A stretch of 64,000 bases of DNA from Deltaproteobacteria bacterium (GTDB lineage Bacteria > Myxococcota_A > UBA9160 > UBA4427), in NCBI GenBank assembly GCA_016713665.1, contig JADJOR010000001.1, forward strand, positions 682,001 through 746,000, given 5' to 3'. Shown here in pieces: positions 39,198-48,520 of this stretch. Both the position numbers and the translations under genes were made by a program. The stretch's first letter is position 1. The number at the start of each line of letters is the position of its first letter. The notes below the pieces were generated by a model. The model made no database searches, was not told where the DNA came from, and worked only from the letters and a program-made list of their open reading frames with translations.

Positions 39198-41791
39198 CGG
39201 GCCGGCTCCAGCACCAGCCGTGCCACGCTCTCCTCCTCGACCGCCAGCCGATCGGTCGTGAAGAGCGCGAGCCGACCGCCGCGGAAGCGCGCGATTCCGT
39301 CGCTGAAATTCGGATGCGCCGGCTCTTCACTCTGACCCGGGGCGAGGCTCGAGAGCACGCGATCATTGGCGGAGAGATCCATCGCCACGCGATACAGGCT
39401 CGCGGACTCGACCTCGAGCGAGAGCCCCGGCCGATGCCTGGCCGCGTCGAGGCTCTCGGCGCTCCCGCCGGTGCGCAGGCCCTTGTAGAGGAACTCGGCC
39501 ATGACGCCGAACGGCGCGAAGGGCACGAAGCGCATGCGATGGAGCTCGCCCCACTCCCAGCGATCGCGGGCCGGGCCGAGGCGATGCGCGAGGGCGACCC
39601 AGGCTTCGCGCAGGCTGCGGCGCGCAGCCGCCGCGACCCGGCTCTCGTCGGTCCATCCGCCCGGCTTCCGGAGCTCGTCGGCGCGCAGCACGAGGCGCTC
39701 GATCGAGTCCTGCGGACGGACGTGCGGCGCGTTCAAATAACGCCCGTAGAGCTCGGGACCGAAGGGCTCGCGCAGCAGGTTCTCGAGCAACCGATCGACT
39801 ACGAGATGATAGGCCGCGGCGCCGCTGCTGTTGACGCCCGTATCACCGTCCCAGCGCTCGAGGATCCCGGCGATCTCCTCGGCCTCGATGTCGAGGGGGC
39901 GCTCGCGACGGGCGAGCGCGAGCAGCGCGCGGACGACCGTGGGAGCGCGGCGGGTCCCGTGGTCCGCGAGCATCTCCGCCGCCTCGCGCAGATCGAGGGC
40001 GCGCAGTCGCAGACGCGCTGCGAGCGCCGCCTCGATCTGATCGGTCCGGTCGCCGGGACGCCAGAGGAATTCGACGTCGCCCCGTCCCTCTTCGCGGGGC
40101 CAGGGCTGATCGGCCATCACGAGGAAGGGTCGCGTGGACGGCGAGAGCCGCATCGCCGGCAGGGCGTCGATCGCGACGCGGTGGCGCCAGTCGAAGCTCG
40201 CGAGGCGGCCTTCGACGGGGACGAGTCCGGTCGGGAGCGGGCGGTGCGGGAGCCAGCCGGCGACCTGGACGCCGGCCTGGCCGCTGCGATCCGCGTAGAC
40301 GAGCGCGAGGACGGGCTCGTGGTGGGCCGCGAGCACCGACGCGATGCCGCCGGCCCCCTCGAGACGCAACAGCGCGAGCATCGAGCTGAGCCCGTCGCCC
40401 GCCCGCGCGCCGGTCCAGGCGAGCGATCGCGCCGCCGTCTCCCGCGGCTCCGTCGTCGCCGCGCCGGTCCGGACCTCTCCGCTCGGGACGGATCCGGACG
40501 GACGCCCTCCCGGCGCGACTTCGACGCTCGGGGCCCCGCGCGCCGGCCCCTCTTCGGCGAGCCACTCGATCAACGGGCCGTGACGGGTCGAGCGCAGGAC
40601 CCGCTTCTCCTCGCGCAACGTTCCGCCGCGATCGACATAGCGGAGGATCTCCTCGCGCTCGACGAGGCGCGTACGGCTGCGGCCGCTCTGGTAGAAGCCA
40701 GACTCCTCGCCGAGGGTCTCGATGAAGAGATCGGCGATGGGCGCGCCCGCCGGCAGGCCGGCCCAGGCGAGGTAGGGCGTCCGACCGATCCAGAAGATCG
40801 GCGACCCGGGCACCGTCGCCCCGAGCACGTCGATCCCGCCACCCGAGACCTGCAGCTCGTGGAAGAGCGCCGGCGTGCTCGGCGCGACCTGCCAGTCCGC
40901 GACCAGGAGCGGAGCCCCGCTCGCGCTGCCGCCCGAGCCGATGACCCAGGCCCCACCGGTCGGCTGGCCAATGCCGCGACAGAGGGACCGCGTCGAGCCG
41001 AGGGCGATCGCCGGGGCCGGGACCCGGCCCGAGCCCGACTCGAAGGAGCGCAGCATGGGCAGCGACGGCGCCACACCGAAGTCGACGGAGGCACGCCCGG
41101 GAAAGAAGGGTCGTGCGGGGACGCTGTCGAGGCGCTGGATCAGCTCATCGAGGACGAGCGTCGTCTCGAGCGTGCCGGCCATGCACCAGGACAGGAGCTT
41201 CACGACCGCGAGCGAGTCGGCTGGCTGCCAGGGCGCGACCGCCGCGATCGGTTCGCCCAGCTGCGAGGGCGTGGGCGCCCGGTCGTCCCGAATCCGGGTG
41301 ATGCGCGCGTTGACCCCCGCCGCGTAGGCGACCAGCACGCCCCGGGACGAGGCGGGCAGACTCGCCGCGGCCTCGCGGGCGGCCGGCTCGATCTCGAGCA
41401 ACCGGGCGAGCCGATCCGCCGAGAGCGCCGACTCGCCCTCGAGCTCGGCTGCCCGCCCATAGGCCCGACGGCGCAGGGCGATCATCTGGGCGAGTCGGTC
41501 TTCGGCGTGGGCGAAGCCGACGCCGAACCAGATTTCGGCCGTCTGGCGGGCGTAGACGTGGGGAATGCCGCGGCCATCCCGCAGGATCTCGACGGGCCCT
41601 CCGAGGCCCGCGATCCGAATCGTTCCCGAGGACCCGGCCAGGGCACCCCGAGCGTCGAGGCCGATGCTGCGCGATCGCTGAAGCGCAAAGAGCGCGACCA
41701 GGATCACCGCGGCGCCGACCAGCAGACGCAGGCCCAGCTCCCCCAGACCCGGCGCGCCGCGTCCGTTCTTCACACCCGGCCGACCGGCCAT
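39194..41791 (-). CDS. Penicillin acylase-family (Ntn-hydrolase) protein without the catalytic serine
   Basis: 865 residues. An N-terminal membrane anchor or signal (LRLLVGAAVILVALFAL, 21-37) puts the rest in the periplasm. Family landmarks: RDGRGIPHVYA, FGVGFAHAEDRLAQM, and the WDGDTGVNSSGAA region late in the beta chain. Active enzymes self-cleave before the serine of GSNAW; the equivalent here is TGGAW (278-282), with glycine at the nucleophile position. It may not process or hydrolyse amides, unless T278 substitutes. Homologues cleave penicillins, acyl-homoserine lactones or lipopeptides. Coupled to the ImuB-like gene. Confidence 0.82.
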   Translation of the reverse strand: MAGRPGVKNGRGAPGLGELGLRLLVGAAVILVALFALQRSRSIGLDARGALAGSSGTIRIAGLGGPVEILRDGRGIPHVYARQTAEIWFGVGFAHAEDRLAQMIALRRRAYGRAAELEGESALSADRLARLLEIEPAAREAAASLPASSRGVLVAYAAGVNARITRIRDDRAPTPSQLGEPIAAVAPWQPADSLAVVKLLSWCMAGTLETTLVLDELIQRLDSVPARPFFPGRASVDFGVAPSLPMLRSFESGSGRVPAPAIALGSTRSLCRGIGQPTGGAWVIGSGGSASGAPLLVADWQVAPSTPALFHELQVSGGGIDVLGATVPGSPIFWIGRTPYLAWAGLPAGAPIADLFIETLGEESGFYQSGRSRTRLVEREEILRYVDRGGTLREEKRVLRSTRHGPLIEWLAEEGPARGAPSVEVAPGGRPSGSVPSGEVRTGAATTEPRETAARSLAWTGARAGDGLSSMLALLRLEGAGGIASVLAAHHEPVLALVYADRSGQAGVQVAGWLPHRPLPTGLVPVEGRLASFDWRHRVAIDALPAMRLSPSTRPFLVMADQPWPREEGRGDVEFLWRPGDRTDQIEAALAARLRLRALDLREAAEMLADHGTRRAPTVVRALLALARRERPLDIEAEEIAGILERWDGDTGVNSSGAAAYHLVVDRLLENLLREPFGPELYGRYLNAPHVRPQDSIERLVLRADELRKPGGWTDESRVAAAARRSLREAWVALAHRLGPARDRWEWGELHRMRFVPFAPFGVMAEFLYKGLRTGGSAESLDAARHRPGLSLEVESASLYRVAMDLSANDRVLSSLAPGQSEEPAHPNFSDGIARFRGGRLALFTTDRLAVEEESVARLVLEPAR

Positions 41792-41905
41792 CTCCGCTCA
41801 CCCCCCGACCCGATACCGCGAAATCGCCCCCGACCGGCCCCCCGGCCCGATCGGGTCCGCCCGATCGCCGCTCGAGCGGCTCGGTCGTCACGCGAAAAAC
41901 GGAAG

Positions 41906-41922
41906 TCAAGTCGAATACTTGA
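41906..41922 (+). promoter_or_regulatory. Inverted repeat overlapping the pgk promoter (candidate operator)
   Basis: TCAAGT-CGAAT-ACTTGA is a perfect 6-bp inverted repeat with 5-base spacer. Its right arm overlaps the first four bases of the -35 element, so a bound protein would block RNA polymerase. Binding protein unknown. Confidence 0.5.
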
Positions 41923-41947
41923 GAGCATATCCGAGGGCGGGTACATT
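41919..41947 (+). promoter_or_regulatory. Sigma-70 promoter of pgk-tpiA-secG
   Basis: TTGAGA (41919-41924), 17-base spacer, TACATT (41942-41947); start point near 41954, about 30 bases before GTG 41985. This is the best sigma-70 match seen in the window. Confidence 0.6.
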
Positions 41948-41984
41948 GCGCGGCCCCGCCCCCCTCCCCCGATGGAGCGTTCCG

Positions 41985-43170
<1,186 letters not shown>

Positions 43171-43174
<4 letters not shown>

Positions 43175-43989
43175 ATCGCCCCCCGCTCGTCGTCGCGAAC
43201 TGGAAGATGAACCACACTGCGACCGACGCCGCCGCCTTCGCCGAGCGCCTCGTGCCCGAGCTCGTGCCCAGTGCCCGCGCCCTCTCGACGGGTCGTCTCG
43301 AGGTCGCGATCGCGCCGGCCTTCCCGGCCCTCGAACGCCTCGGCCGGGCGCTCGCCGGCTCGGGCGTCCGGCTCGCGGCGCAGAACGTTCACGAGAGTAC
43401 GGCGGGCGCCTTCACGGGCGAAGTCTCCGCCGCCATGCTCGAAGACCTCGACTGCCGCTTCGTCCTGATCGGCCACAGCGAGCGCCGCGCGCTCTTCGGC
43501 GACCTCGACGCGCGAATCGCCGCCAAGCTCGATCGGGTCCTCGCCTCGCGGCTCTCTCCGATCCTCTGCATCGGGGAGACCCTGGCCGAGCGCGAGGCGG
43601 ACCAGCTCGAGCACGTCCTCGACCGCCAGCTCGAGGCGCCGATCGCCCTGCTCCGAAGCCGGATCGAAGCCGGCGCCGAGTCGCCGAGGCCGGCCATCGC
43701 GATCGCCTACGAGCCGGTCTGGGCGATCGGGACGGGCCGCGTCGCGACCTCCGAGATCGCCCAGCAGGCCCACGTGGCGATCCGGCGACGACTCGAGGCC
43801 GGACTCGCCCCGGCCGCGGGCCAGCAGATCCGGATTCTCTATGGTGGGTCCGTGAAGCCCGACAACGCGCGAAGCCTGCTCGCGCTGCCCGACGTCGATG
43901 GCGCCCTCGTAGGCGGCGCGAGCCTCGATCCCCTTCAATTTGCGAGCATCGTCTCGACCTGTCGCGAGACCAGACTGGAGCCTTGCTAG
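43171..43989 (+). CDS. tpiA: Triosephosphate isomerase
   Basis: 272 residues. Glycolytic interconversion of dihydroxyacetone phosphate and glyceraldehyde-3-phosphate. Motifs: NWKMN (K13-like lysine), catalytic His in VLIGHSERR, the catalytic Glu in AYEPVWAIGTG, the phosphate loops ILYGGSVKP and VGGASL. ATG 43171 sits in GGATGA, overlapping the restored pgk stop. Slightly longer than the usual 250 residues because of a loop near 155-170 (IALLRSRIEAGAESPRP). Confidence 0.96.
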
Positions 43990-44593
43990 ATGCTGACCTT
44001 TCTCTACGTCCTTCATTTTCTCGTCTGTTTCGTCCTGATCGGCGTCGTCCTGCTCCAGCGCGGCAAGGGCCAGGACCTCGGCGCCTCCCTCGGCGGCGGC
44101 AGCGCAAACACGATCTTCGGCAGCCGCGGCGCGGGCAACTTCCTGACGAAGATGACGACCGGCAGCGCGATCATCTTCATGATCACCTCCCTCACGCTCT
44201 CGTACCGGGTACAAGAACTCCGACGCCCGGCTCTTCGACGAGTCCGAACCCTTCGTACCGGCGGGCACGACGGTGCCGAAGCCCGCCGCAGGCCTCGAGG
44301 AGATCCCCGCGGCGGCGACCGGGGCCGGCGAGGAGACGGGCGGGCTCGTCGAGATTCCGAGCGGCGACGCGGCCGCTCCGGCCGCGCAGAGCGCGCCCGA
44401 AGCGGCGAGCGCTCCGTCGGCCGAACCCGCGCCGGCCGAGGCGCCCGCCGAAGCTCCGGCCGCAGCACCGAGCGCCGAGGCGGCACCGGCATCCGGGGAG
44501 ACCGCGGACCCGGCGACCGCGGACGAAGCCACGCCTCCGGCGGTCGAGCCGGCCGCCGCGAATGCGCCGACCGAGGCGCCGAAGCAGCCCTGA
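43990..44593 (+). CDS. secG: SecG protein-export subunit with long Ala/Pro/Glu tail, frameshifted
   Basis: About 200 residues if joined. The SecG core is clear: two membrane helices (LTFLYVLHFLVCFVLIGVVL and GSAIIFMITSLTLSY) around the conserved QRGKGQDLGASLGGG and FGSRGAGNFL loop. The frame breaks at 44202-44210 after LTLSY; the downstream frame gives YKNSDARLFDESEPF, then an Ala/Pro/Glu-rich tail of about 100 residues to TGA 44593. Delta-group SecG proteins often have such tails. ATG 43990 directly abuts the tpiA stop. The break sits on GTACCGGGTAC and is probably an indel error. Confidence 0.85.
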
Positions 44594-44663
44594 TCTCGTC
44601 GCGGATCAGCCCGATGTCGCATCATTCCGGGCGCGGCCTATGGGCGCGCCCCGCGGCTTTGGG

Positions 44664-44669
44664 TATGTT
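44664..44669 (+). promoter_or_regulatory. Possible -10 box of tRNA-Leu(GAG)
   Basis: GGG-TATGTT with a start point near 44676, just before the mature tRNA. No good -35 is seen, so the tRNA may instead be cotranscribed with pgk-tpiA-secG. Confidence 0.25.
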
Positions 44670-44681
44670 CCGCGCCCGCGT

Positions 44682-44768
44682 GCGGCGGTGGCGGAATTGG
44701 TAGACGCACCAGCTTGAGGGGCTGGCGGGAGCAATCCCGTGGAAGTTCGAGTCTTCTTCGCCGCACCA
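44682..44768 (+). tRNA. tRNA-Leu (anticodon GAG)
   Basis: 87 nt with encoded CCA. Acceptor GCGGCGG (44682-44688) pairs with TCGCCGC including one G-U. Anticodon stem CCAGC/GCTGG with loop TTGAGGG, anticodon GAG at 44716-44718. The long variable arm (CGGGAGCAATCCCG) and AATTGGTAGACGC D-loop match class II leucine tRNA. It reads CUC and CUU. Confidence 0.96.
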
Positions 44769-44774
44769 TTTTTT
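44769..44774 (+). terminator. T6 run directly after tRNA-Leu(GAG)
   Basis: Six T bases follow the CCA end; with the preceding GC-rich acceptor/T-arm stem they could end transcription. No separate hairpin is visible. Confidence 0.35.
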
Positions 44775-44934
44775 CCCCGATCCCCCGGCCCGGTCGCCTC
44801 GGGTGGATCGTTCCCGGTCTCGATGCGGCATCGCATCCGGACGCGGGTCGAAGGCCGGCGCCTCGCGCCCCTCAGCCTCGGGATCGACCCGGCTCGCTGG
44901 AAGCGACCGCCGTGGTCTCCGATCCGCCCGGCGC

Positions 44935-45878
44935 CCCGTTTCCCGCAGACCCGCGAGATAGAGCCAGAGCGCATCGACCTCGACGTCGGCCAGCCCTGCA
45001 AAGGTCGGCCATGGCATGAACTCGCGGTCGAGCATCCTCCCGTCCGGCGTAGCGCCCTCGCGCATCGCCCGGGCGAATTCGTCGCGACTCCAGCCCGCGA
45101 TCGCCCCCCTGCCCGTCAACGCCGGCGGCACCGGCTCCCCCGGCAACGAGAGCGGATGCAGCCCGCCGGCGAGATCGGCTCGATGACAGACGCGACAGCT
45201 GCCCAATGCGACGAGATACTCGCCGTACTCCCGCGTCGCGGACGGCACGACGACGGATTCCATCGGCGCCTCCCTCGCCACCTGCTCCGCGGAGATCAGG
45301 TCCGGCGCAAGCCCCGCTGCGACGACGACCCGCGTGAGCCAGCCCGCATGCCGCTCCGGCCAGACCCGATCGACGGGCGGCACCTGCCGGACGTAGGCCA
45401 CGATCGCTTCGAGATCCCGATCCGAGAGCCGCGCGAGCTGGGCCGAGGGCATCAGCAGCAACGAGCGTCCATCTCGATTCACGCCGCGGCGCAGAGCAGC
45501 GACCCAGTCCGTGTCCGAGAGCAGACCGCCGACGCCGCCTTCGCCCCGCGTCAGGTTCGAGGCCGCGAGGCGCCCGATCCACGGATCGTCGGCGAGCTCG
45601 CGCCCCGCGAGATCGGGGCCATGGCAGTGGGTGCACTGGGCGACGACGGTCACGAGATGGCGGCCGCGATCGAGCAGCTCGGCCGAGGCGACCTGCCCGG
45701 TCGCTGCGCTCGTGGACCGCCGCACGGCAGAATCGACCGACTCCGCCGACGCCCAGTCGCGACGCGACAGCGAACGCTCGCTCGCGACGTACACCGCACC
45801 GATCGCAGCGATCACGACCGCAGCGAGCGCGGCGAGTCGCCGCGTCCATCGGCGCCGCGCCTCCGCCCTCCGACTCAC
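44935..45878 (-). CDS. Di-haem cytochrome c, membrane-anchored; 3' end uncertain
   Basis: About 315 residues are well supported. An N-terminal anchor (LAALAAVVIAAIGAVYVAS, about 13-31) exports two cytochrome c domains, with haem motifs CTHCH and CRVCH; likely axial methionines are in LLMPSAQL and REFMPWPTF. It belongs with the periplasmic electron carriers that serve dehydrogenases. GTG 45878 overlaps the restored stop of the upstream gene (GTGA). The open frame continues to 44622 across the tRNA-Leu antisense, which is not credible, so the real stop was probably lost to an indel near 44900. Confidence 0.75.
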
Positions 45879-48305
45879 CCGGCCTCCGCCGCGATGTGCG
45901 CGAGCGCGTCGAAGGCGTAGTGATCGTCGGCCTCGAGGTACATCGTCGAGGCCACGGGGACGCGCCCCGAAGCGGCGCTTCTCGAGGCTCGCACCGAAGC
46001 CGAAATGAACCCGGCGCTTGCCGAGCTTGCGAGCGCGCAGCGTCGCGTGACGCAGCGCCTGTCGGTAGAGGCCCGCCTCGCGCACGCATGCGTAGTCGAG
46101 ACCGGCGATCATCGGGAAATACGCTTCGTCCCCGCGGTAGCTCGCGACGAACCCGACCGGCCCCGATTCGAGGGCGCCGCGTCTGCGCAATAGCAGGAGC
46201 TCCCACCCGGGCGAACCCGCCATCGCGCGCACGAAGGTCCGCGGCAGCGGGAAGGTGTTGAGCTCGAGATTCTCCGCGCGGACGTTCTCGTAGAGTGAAT
46301 AGAGCCCATCGAGCTCGGCTTCCTCGAGAACCCGGGAGCCCGAGTGAACGACCTCGACGTCGTAGGCCTCCGCGAACGGTGCGACGTGACGACGCTGATG
46401 CCGGCGATGATCGCGCCCGAGCCCCGCGACGAGCTGGGCCTCGCTCTCCATCACGTCGTTCACGACCAGGCTGTCGGGCGCCGCCATCGAAAGCATGCCC
46501 TCGGAGGCGAAGCGGTGGGCCAGCGTCAGGTCGTCGCTCGGCAGATCGCGCAGCACGCGCACCGAGCAGCGCAGCCGATCCGCGTCGCTTCGCACCGCGC
46601 GCAGGAGCAGCGCGATCGCCGCCTGGCTCGTCGAGGCCTCCGCCGGGTCGCGCAGCCAGAGATGATTCCCCTCGGAGAGCAGGCAACCCATCGAGTAGAC
46701 GCGATGGGTCAGGAAGAGCGGCTCGACCGCGCGCCGCTTCTCGACCCGCGCCGAGACCTCGGCGGGCGCCATCATGTCGGCCTTCCAGAGCGCCGCGGTG
46801 AAGCAGGTCGCGAGCACGGGCGCGCCCTTCCCGTCCCGCACGACGTAGTACCGGAAATCCCAGCGATTCTCGGGCTCGGCCTCCGGGCCGAAGATCGTCT
46901 CGAAGAGCGTCATCCCCGCGGAGCCGACGCAGCCGCGGTCGCGCATCATCGAGTCCCATTCGGCGTGGTTCAGCTTGTCGATCGAGTCGGCCGATTCGAG
47001 ATAGAGCTCGGTCGACCGCGATCGCGCCCGGGTGACCGGCGCGACGGGCGGCTCGAGATCGAAGGCCCGCCAGATCTCGTACGGCTCGACGCCGGCCTCG
47101 CGCACCGCCGGCTCCCAATGCTCCGCCAACGCGTCGGCGAGCCCCTCGAGATCCTCCCGCGTGTGGTGTCGGGTGATCAGGAAGCGATTGCCGCTTCGGC
47201 GGGCGGGCGTCGCCGGGAACTGGGCCGGATTCGTGAAGAAGCCCGCGTCCATCAGGCGGGCACACAGGATCTGACAGACCTGGGTCGGCCCCGTCCCGAC
47301 GAAGCCGACCGGCGTATTGCCCGGCGAGACGACCGGGATCGGATGACGCGCGATCCGCTCGGCGAAGAGCTCGAGGCGCTCGCGCAGCTCCGCCTGCATG
47401 GCGCCGATCTCGGGGCTCAGATGGATCCGTGCCGAGGCGATCGCCGCCCCGAGGATCGGCGGCTGGAGCGGGCCCGCGAAGATCAGCGTCGGACCGAAGC
47501 GGCGGACCTTCTTCCGGATCTCGGGGCTCGACGAGACGATGAGCCCTCCCCCGGTCCCGAAGCCCTTCGCCATCCCGGTCGACAGCACCATGCGCGGATG
47601 CAGCGCGATCACGTCGAGCACGCTGCCCGAGCCGTTCGGTCCGCACCAGCTCATGCCGTGGGCATCGTCGACGTAGAAGCGCATCTGCTCGTGGCGATCG
47701 AGGATCGCCTCGATCTCTGCGACCGGCGCCCGATCGCCGAACATGCTGTAGATGCCGTCGGCCATGTACCAGACGTGACGGTGGGTCTTCGCGAGCGCGA
47801 CGACGCGGTCCTCGAGCCGATCGAGATGGTTGTGGGGCAGGACCTCGAGCGTGGTTCCGCTCGCGTGCAGGAGCTTCGACGCGAGCTGGACGCTCGAGTG
47901 GACCTGGTGGTCGACGATGATCGCGTCGTCGTCGTCGATCAGCGCGGGCAGCGCAGCGAGATGGCCGAGGGTCGTCGTCGGCGCGACGACGACGTGGGCG
48001 CCACCGAAGACCTCTTCGATCAGGGCTTCGAACTCGGTGTAGAGCGGCGACGAGAGATAGGCGCGGGAGGAGCTGGTCTCGATGCCGTAGCGCCGGGTCG
48101 CATCGACGGCGGCCTCGATCAAGCGCGGCTCGAGCTCGAGCCCCATGTAGCTGCAGGACGCGTAGTTGACGAGGTCGCGTCCGCGGATCCGGACGTGGCG
48201 ACCGTCGAAGCGCGCGTCCTCGGCGGCGCAGTTTCCGATCCCGAGATCCACGCTCGAGTCGATGGCCCGCTCGAGCAGCTTCTTCCGATCCCGTTGAGTC
48301 TGCAC
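45875..48305 (-). CDS. Alpha-oxoamine synthase fused to tandem GNAT-like acyltransferase domains, one frameshift
   Basis: About 809 residues across the break. Residues 1-445 are a PLP-dependent alpha-oxoamine synthase (BioF/KBL/serine palmitoyltransferase family): YASCSYMGLELEP, VDHQVHSSVQ, VDDAHGMSW (212-220) and PLP lysine K247 in STGMAKGFGTGGG. Residues about 470-809 look like two GNAT/FemAB-type halves (KLNHAEWDSMM and, near the end, GLDYACVREAGLYRQALRHA...FGFGASLEKRRFGARP). A G4 run at 45956-45959 shifts the frame; removing one base gives VASTMYLEADDHYAFDALA and a TGA overlapping the cytochrome start. GTG 48305 follows GAGGGG. Sphingolipid-like acyl-amino ketone synthesis plus N-acylation is a hypothesis. 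Confidence 0.72.
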
Positions 48306-48392
48306 GACGAGCCCCCCTCGAAGGACCGGCGGGCGGCAGCCGATCCCCATGGTTCGCCGGCGCTTTCGGCGGGAGTTGCACGCTCCTTGAGG

Positions 48393-48421
48393 GACTCGAC
48401 TTGATTTCGGGTATGCGAGTC
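48393..48421 (+). promoter_or_regulatory. Inverted repeat in the divergent oxoamine synthase / kinase gap
   Basis: GACTCG (48393-48398) and CGAGTC (48416-48421), 17-base spacer, between the divergent starts at 48305 and 48521. TTGAGG at 48387 and TTGATT at 48401 overlap it and may be -35 elements. Candidate operator. Confidence 0.35.
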
Positions 48422-48449
48422 GAAACCGACCCACGATCTCCATTGACGC

Positions 48450-48465
48450 CGAGAGGCTACTCTCG
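48450..48465 (+). promoter_or_regulatory. Short inverted repeat upstream of the kinase
   Basis: CGAGAG-GCTA-CTCTCG, a perfect 6-bp stem with four-base loop, 55 bases before GTG 48521. Either an operator half of the same gap or a leader hairpin. Confidence 0.35.
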
Positions 48466-48520
48466 CCATTCTCATGTCCGATCGCAGGATCGACGTCTGC
48501 TCCACTGGAAGGGCGGAAGA

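Noticed and set aside
41906..41922. HAIR element bound by HspR.
   Set aside because: HAIR is CTTGAGT-N7-ACTCAAG; here the arms are in the opposite order (TCAAGT-N5-ACTTGA) and the gene is pgk.
44622..48443. A 1273-codon frame joining oxoamine synthase, GNAT and cytochrome c.
   Set aside because: The join depends on a probable extra G at 45956-45959. Its far end is the antisense of tRNA-Leu, giving the well-known spurious EEDSNFHGIAP-type peptide.
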